Below, piece by piece: positions 60,846 through 64,000 of a DNA stretch of 64,000 nucleotides (position 1 is its first letter; the number at the start of each line of letters is the position of its first letter). Location of the stretch: NCBI RefSeq assembly GCF_014268445.2, contig NZ_CP077089.1, positions 3,155,501 to 3,219,500 on the forward strand. The letters run 5' to 3'. Position numbers and translations under genes: made by a program. A model generated the notes under the pieces. That model was given only the letters and a program-made list of their open reading frames with translations, searched no databases and was not told where the DNA came from. This DNA comes from Pseudomonas tensinigenes. GTDB taxonomy: Bacteria > Pseudomonadota > Gammaproteobacteria > Pseudomonadales > Pseudomonadaceae.

Positions 60846-62156
60846 TCAAGCCCGCAACGTCCGCGTCATGCGCAACGCCAGCAAACTCCCGCCAACAATC
60901 ACCCCCGCCAGCAAATACAACGCCGCATCGGTCGAACCGGTGCTGTCCTTGACCCAACCCACCAGATAAGGGCTCAGGAACCCGGCCATCTGCCCCATCG
61001 AGTTGATCAACGCCAGCCCACCGGCCGCAGCGCCGGCACTCAACATCGCCGTCGGCACCGGCCAGAACATCGGCAGGCCAGTCAGCGCACCCATCGTGGC
61101 AATGGTCAGACCGAGAATCGCAATCGCCGGGTTAGCCGCGAAGTTCACCGCAATCACCAGACCGATCGCGCCCATCAGCATCGGTACCACCAAATGCCAG
61201 CGACGTTCTTTACGAAGGTCCGCCGAACGCCCGACCACCAGCATGAACACCGCCGCCAGCAGATACGGAATCGCACTCAGCCAACCGATCACCAGGTTAT
61301 CGCTGAAGCCGAGGTTCTTGATGATCGACGGCAACCAGAAGTTGATCGCGTACACGCCGCTCTGGATGCAGAAGTAGATCAGACCAAACGCCCAGATCGC
61401 CGGGTTCTTGAACACCGCCAGCAGCGAGTCGGAAGTGGTTTTCGGCTTGTTCGCCAGGTCTTCAGCCTGATCCGCCTCCAGCACCGCGCGCTCATGCGGG
61501 CTCAACCATTTGGCGTTGGCGAAGCTGTCGCTCAGCAGGAAATAGGCGAGGGCGCCGAGGATCACCGTCGGAATACCCTGCAGCAGGAACATCCACTGCC
61601 AGCCGGCCAAACCACCCTGGCCCGCCGCGAAGTGATTGAGAATCCAGCCAGAGAACGGGCTGCCGAGCAAACCGGACACCGGGATCGCCGACATGAACAG
61701 CGCCATGATCCGGCCACGGCGGAAGGTTGGGAACCACTGCGAGAGGTACAGCACGACACCTGGGAAGAACCCGGCTTCGGCCGCACCGGTGAACAGCCGC
61801 AGGGTGTAGAACTCGGTCGGGGTGGTGACGAACAACAGGCAGGTCGACAGCGTGCCCCAGGTGATCATCATCACGGCGATCCAGCGCCGTGGGCCGAATC
61901 GGGTCAATGCGAGGTTGCTCGGCACGCCGCACAGCACGTAGCCGATGAAGAAGATACCGGCACCGAGGCCGTACACGGTTTCGCTGAATTTCAGGGCGTC
62001 GAGCATCTGCAGTTTGGCAAATCCAACGTTGACCCGGTCGAGGTAGTTGAACAAGTAGCAGATGAAAATGAAGGGGATCAAACGCAGGGTGATGCGTTTG
62101 TAGACGGCGTTTTTATCGTCATCGATGGTCTGGGTAGCTGCGGCGCTCTGCGACAT
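60846..62156 (-). CDS. MFS transporter of the anion:cation symporter (phthalate/glucarate) type
   Basis: A 436-residue inner-membrane transporter with twelve hydrophobic segments. Motifs LDRVNVGFAKLQM near TM1, GPRRWIAVMMITWGTLS, LRLFTGAAEAGFFPGVVLYLSQWFPTFRRGR and the second-half VVGRSADLRKERR are typical of the ACS family, which includes GarP/GudP glucarate carriers. The start is ATG at 62156 with GAGAG nine bases upstream. It is divergent from a CdaR-type regulator gene and near glycerate kinase, so a glycerate, glucarate or galactarate carrier is likely. Confidence 0.9.
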   Translation of the reverse strand: MSQSAAATQTIDDDKNAVYKRITLRLIPFIFICYLFNYLDRVNVGFAKLQMLDALKFSETVYGLGAGIFFIGYVLCGVPSNLALTRFGPRRWIAVMMITWGTLSTCLLFVTTPTEFYTLRLFTGAAEAGFFPGVVLYLSQWFPTFRRGRIMALFMSAIPVSGLLGSPFSGWILNHFAAGQGGLAGWQWMFLLQGIPTVILGALAYFLLSDSFANAKWLSPHERAVLEADQAEDLANKPKTTSDSLLAVFKNPAIWAFGLIYFCIQSGVYAINFWLPSIIKNLGFSDNLVIGWLSAIPYLLAAVFMLVVGRSADLRKERRWHLVVPMLMGAIGLVIAVNFAANPAIAILGLTIATMGALTGLPMFWPVPTAMLSAGAAAGGLALINSMGQMAGFLSPYLVGWVKDSTGSTDAALYLLAGVIVGGSLLALRMTRTLRA

Positions 62157-62327
62157 AGCGGCTCTCTCTTTATTATGATTTTTTGCGATGCAAAGGGTAA
62201 CGTTGATCGCCCCGAGAGTCTCGGTCACCTTTGGCCGGATTGTCTTTGTGCCTGAGCACAGGGTTTGCCGCCAGACCCTGTGCGGGTGAACAACCGACTG
62301 CCGCGTTTTTCAAGGATCTTGCCCATC

Positions 62328-63449
62328 ATGTTTGAACTCGATCACGACCTCGCCCAGGACATCGTCGACCGGGCCATGGCCATTTTGCCGTACAACGTCA
62401 ACGTCATGGACAGCCAGGGGCTGATTCTCGGCAGCGGTGAACCGGAGCGCATCAACACCCGTCACGAGGGTGCGCAACTGGTGCTGGCCAACGGTCGCGT
62501 GGTAGAGATCGACGCGCAGACCGCCGTGCATTTGAAAGGTGTGCAGCCGGGCATCAACCTGCCGCTGTTGCTCGATCAGCGCTTGATCGGTGTACTCGGC
62601 ATCACCGGCGAACCGGAGCAGTTGCGCACTTATGCCGAACTGGTGCGCATGACCGCCGAAATGCTCGTCGGCCAGCGCAATCAGCAGGCCGAGCAGCAAT
62701 GGCGGCGCCAGCGTTGCGATGATCTGCTGGCGTTGCTGTTGAGCGAGGCGGGGGACTCGCCGCGACTGGTCGATGAGGCACAGCAGCTCGGGCTTAAACC
62801 GCAATTGACGCGGGTGCCGTATCTGTTCGAGCTGGGCCTTGAACATGGACCGGGGCAAACCGTCGAGGCGCTGAGTGCCTGGCTGATGTCGCGTTATCCC
62901 GATAGCTGGTGCGTGAGTTCGGCGAAGTCATCGCTGCTGTGGTGTCGACCGGCAAGTCAGCACCTCGAGCATGATCGCTTGCTGGAAAAACTCGACGGCC
63001 TCGGCTGGAAGATTCTGCGCATCGCCGTGGGCGGGCAGGCCGATGGATTGGCGGGGCTGCGCCGTTGCTATCGGCGTGTGGGCGACTTGCTCGCCTATGG
63101 CCGGGAAGTGTTGCCGCATTCGCGATTGCTGACGCTGAACCGCTATCGCTTGCCGGTGATGCTGTGGCGCCATCGCAATGACGATGCGCTGGACGAATTG
63201 CTCAAACCGCTACGCAAGGTGATCGCCAAGGACGGCAACGGCCAGTTGCTGGCGACGTTGCGCAGTTGGTGCGAGCACGATGGCCAGAGTCAGGCCTGTG
63301 CCGATGCGTTGGGGATTCATCGCAACAGTTTGCGTTATCGGATGGAGCGGATTGCTGAACTGAGTGGGGTTGATCCGTTGCGGCTCGATGGGATGCTGGC
63401 GCTGTATCTCGGGGTGCAGCTTCTACCCCAGACAGATCTGTCGGCATGA
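62328..63449 (+). CDS. CdaR-type sugar diacid regulator
   Basis: A 373-residue regulator with the N-terminal sugar-diacid recognition domain (MFELDHDLAQDIVDRAMAILPYNVNVMD ... LPLLLDQRLIGVLGITG in parts), a middle GGDEF-like domain and a C-terminal PucR-type helix-turn-helix (CADALGIHRNSLRYRMERI). E. coli CdaR activates gar and gud genes in response to glycerate/glucarate. The start is ATG at 62328 (AGGA ten bases upstream). It is divergent from the MFS gene and precedes glycerate kinase. Confidence 0.93.
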   Translation: MFELDHDLAQDIVDRAMAILPYNVNVMDSQGLILGSGEPERINTRHEGAQLVLANGRVVEIDAQTAVHLKGVQPGINLPLLLDQRLIGVLGITGEPEQLRTYAELVRMTAEMLVGQRNQQAEQQWRRQRCDDLLALLLSEAGDSPRLVDEAQQLGLKPQLTRVPYLFELGLEHGPGQTVEALSAWLMSRYPDSWCVSSAKSSLLWCRPASQHLEHDRLLEKLDGLGWKILRIAVGGQADGLAGLRRCYRRVGDLLAYGREVLPHSRLLTLNRYRLPVMLWRHRNDDALDELLKPLRKVIAKDGNGQLLATLRSWCEHDGQSQACADALGIHRNSLRYRMERIAELSGVDPLRLDGMLALYLGVQLLPQTDLSA

Positions 63450-63464
63450 AATGTTCTTCAGGAC

Positions 63465-63536
63465 GCCTTCGCGAGCAAGCTCGCTCCCACAGGGGAATGC
63501 ATTTCAAATGTGGGAGCGAGCTTGCTCGCGAAGGCG
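63465..63536. repeat. Perfect inverted REP pair
   Basis: GCCTTCGCGAGCAAGCTCGC... with its near-perfect complement form arms of about 26 bp around a short spacer, at the end of the cdaR-like gene. It may also act as a terminator or mRNA stabiliser. Confidence 0.9.
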
Positions 63537-63663
63537 GCGGAACATTCAACATCAGATCTTTTGTGAAAATGAACAATAAACGCCCCCGCCACTTGTGCAG
63601 CGGACAGGCGTCAATACGCAGGCCGACTGGCAGCATGAGGGGCATTGCAACTGGAGAATTCGC

Positions 63664-64000
63664 ATGAAGATCGTCATCGCCCCCGACTCGTTCAAGGACA
63701 GCCTGAGTGCCCAAGGCGTCGCTGAAGCCATTGCCCTTGGCCTGGCCCAGGTCTGGCCGCAGGCCACACTGGTCAAATGCCCGATGGCCGATGGCGGCGA
63801 AGGCACGGTCGAATCGATCCTCGCCGCCTGCGAAGGCGAACTGCGCCGCACCCGCGTGCGCGGCCCGCTGGGCACATCTGTCGACGCTGCTTGGGGCTGG
63901 TTGCCGCACAACCATACCGCAATCATTGAAATGGCCGAGGCCAGCGGCTTGCAACTGGTGCCGCTGGGGCAACGCGATGCCTGCATCAGCAGCACTTTCG
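63664..64000 (+). CDS. Glycerate kinase (partial, 3' end outside the window)
   Basis: The first 112 codons of a type II glycerate kinase (GarK/GlxK family), which phosphorylates glycerate for entry into central metabolism. Motifs KIVIAPDSFKDSLSA, CPMADGGEGTVESIL and GLQLVPL are characteristic. ATG at 63664 has GGAGAA eight bases upstream. The gene runs off the window. Its place after cdaR and the MFS carrier supports a glycerate or sugar diacid use operon. Confidence 0.93.
   Translation, partial: MKIVIAPDSFKDSLSAQGVAEAIALGLAQVWPQATLVKCPMADGGEGTVESILAACEGELRRTRVRGPLGTSVDAAWGWLPHNHTAIIEMAEASGLQLVPLGQRDACISSTF

Overview
The window is a chromosomal stretch of a Pseudomonas, most likely of the P. 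fluorescens group. The signs are the gacA-uvrC-pgsA-tRNA(Gly,Cys,Leu) synteny, the typical REP palindromes (GTAGGAGCTGCCGCAGG and GGGAGCGAGC types), mvaU-like, hpd and ahpC/ahpF genes, and the high GC. No prophage, insertion sequence, rRNA or CRISPR array was seen. Genes were called by product recognition, start codons were corrected from visible Shine-Dalgarno sequences, and no database was consulted.

Layout. 1-2.4 kb: the end of an Ig-like repeat protein, then a DAHP synthase with a leader peptide and attenuator. 2.4-7.4 kb: nitrilase-family hydrolase, acetyltransferase, gacA, uvrC, pgsA and three tRNAs. 7.4-13.8 kb: a possible sRNA, a small membrane protein and an 1842-residue Ser/Thr kinase/AAA ATPase/histidine kinase. 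13.8-27.5 kb: a signalling island with two paralogous membrane histidine kinases, a FixJ-type regulator, two lone receiver proteins, two GlxA/DJ-1-type proteins (one with and one without an AraC domain), a divergent Dps-like protein, an exported 13-residue-repeat protein, a metallo-beta-lactamase-fold hydrolase, an NDH-2-like oxidoreductase with a PpyR-like protein, a LysR regulator and a Tat-exported hydrolase. 27.8-36.6 kb: small hypotheticals, topoisomerase IB, modABC with a ModE box, nitronate monooxygenase and a large exported Gly/Trp/Tyr-rich protein. 36.8-40.4 kb: AcuI-type reductase, ada-like gene, alkB and a 2OG-Fe(II) oxygenase. 40.4-49.6 kb: small proteins, lipoproteins, galU, gor, a KfrA-like coiled-coil protein divergent from a tyrosine recombinase, ahpC and ahpF. 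49.6-64 kb: tandem repeats, gloA, mvaU-like, an EAL protein, LysR/DMT exporter pair, hpd, RarD-type permease, aldo-keto reductase/LysR/VOC group, and an MFS/CdaR/glycerate kinase group running off the end.

Main discovery. Five promoters in the signalling island (start codons at 15313, 17666, 20200 and 22545 on the minus strand, and 25458 on the plus strand) share one architecture. It consists of a palindrome ATACC-N2-GGTAT, a second ATACC-type site exactly 21 bp on, a TGACCC-like block at +41 and a GTAGAAGTG-like block at +50 (+51 in one). The layout fits activation by tandem dimers of the FixJ-type regulator encoded at 22909-23559, whose own kinase gene lies just upstream of it. Its inferred targets are a second kinase plus DJ-1 protein, the Dps-like protein plus receiver, the oxidoreductase plus PpyR-like protein, the repeat protein and the LysR regulator. 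This looks like an undescribed multi-tier regulon. Second in interest are the tandem aromatic-rich leader ORFs before the DAHP synthase gene.
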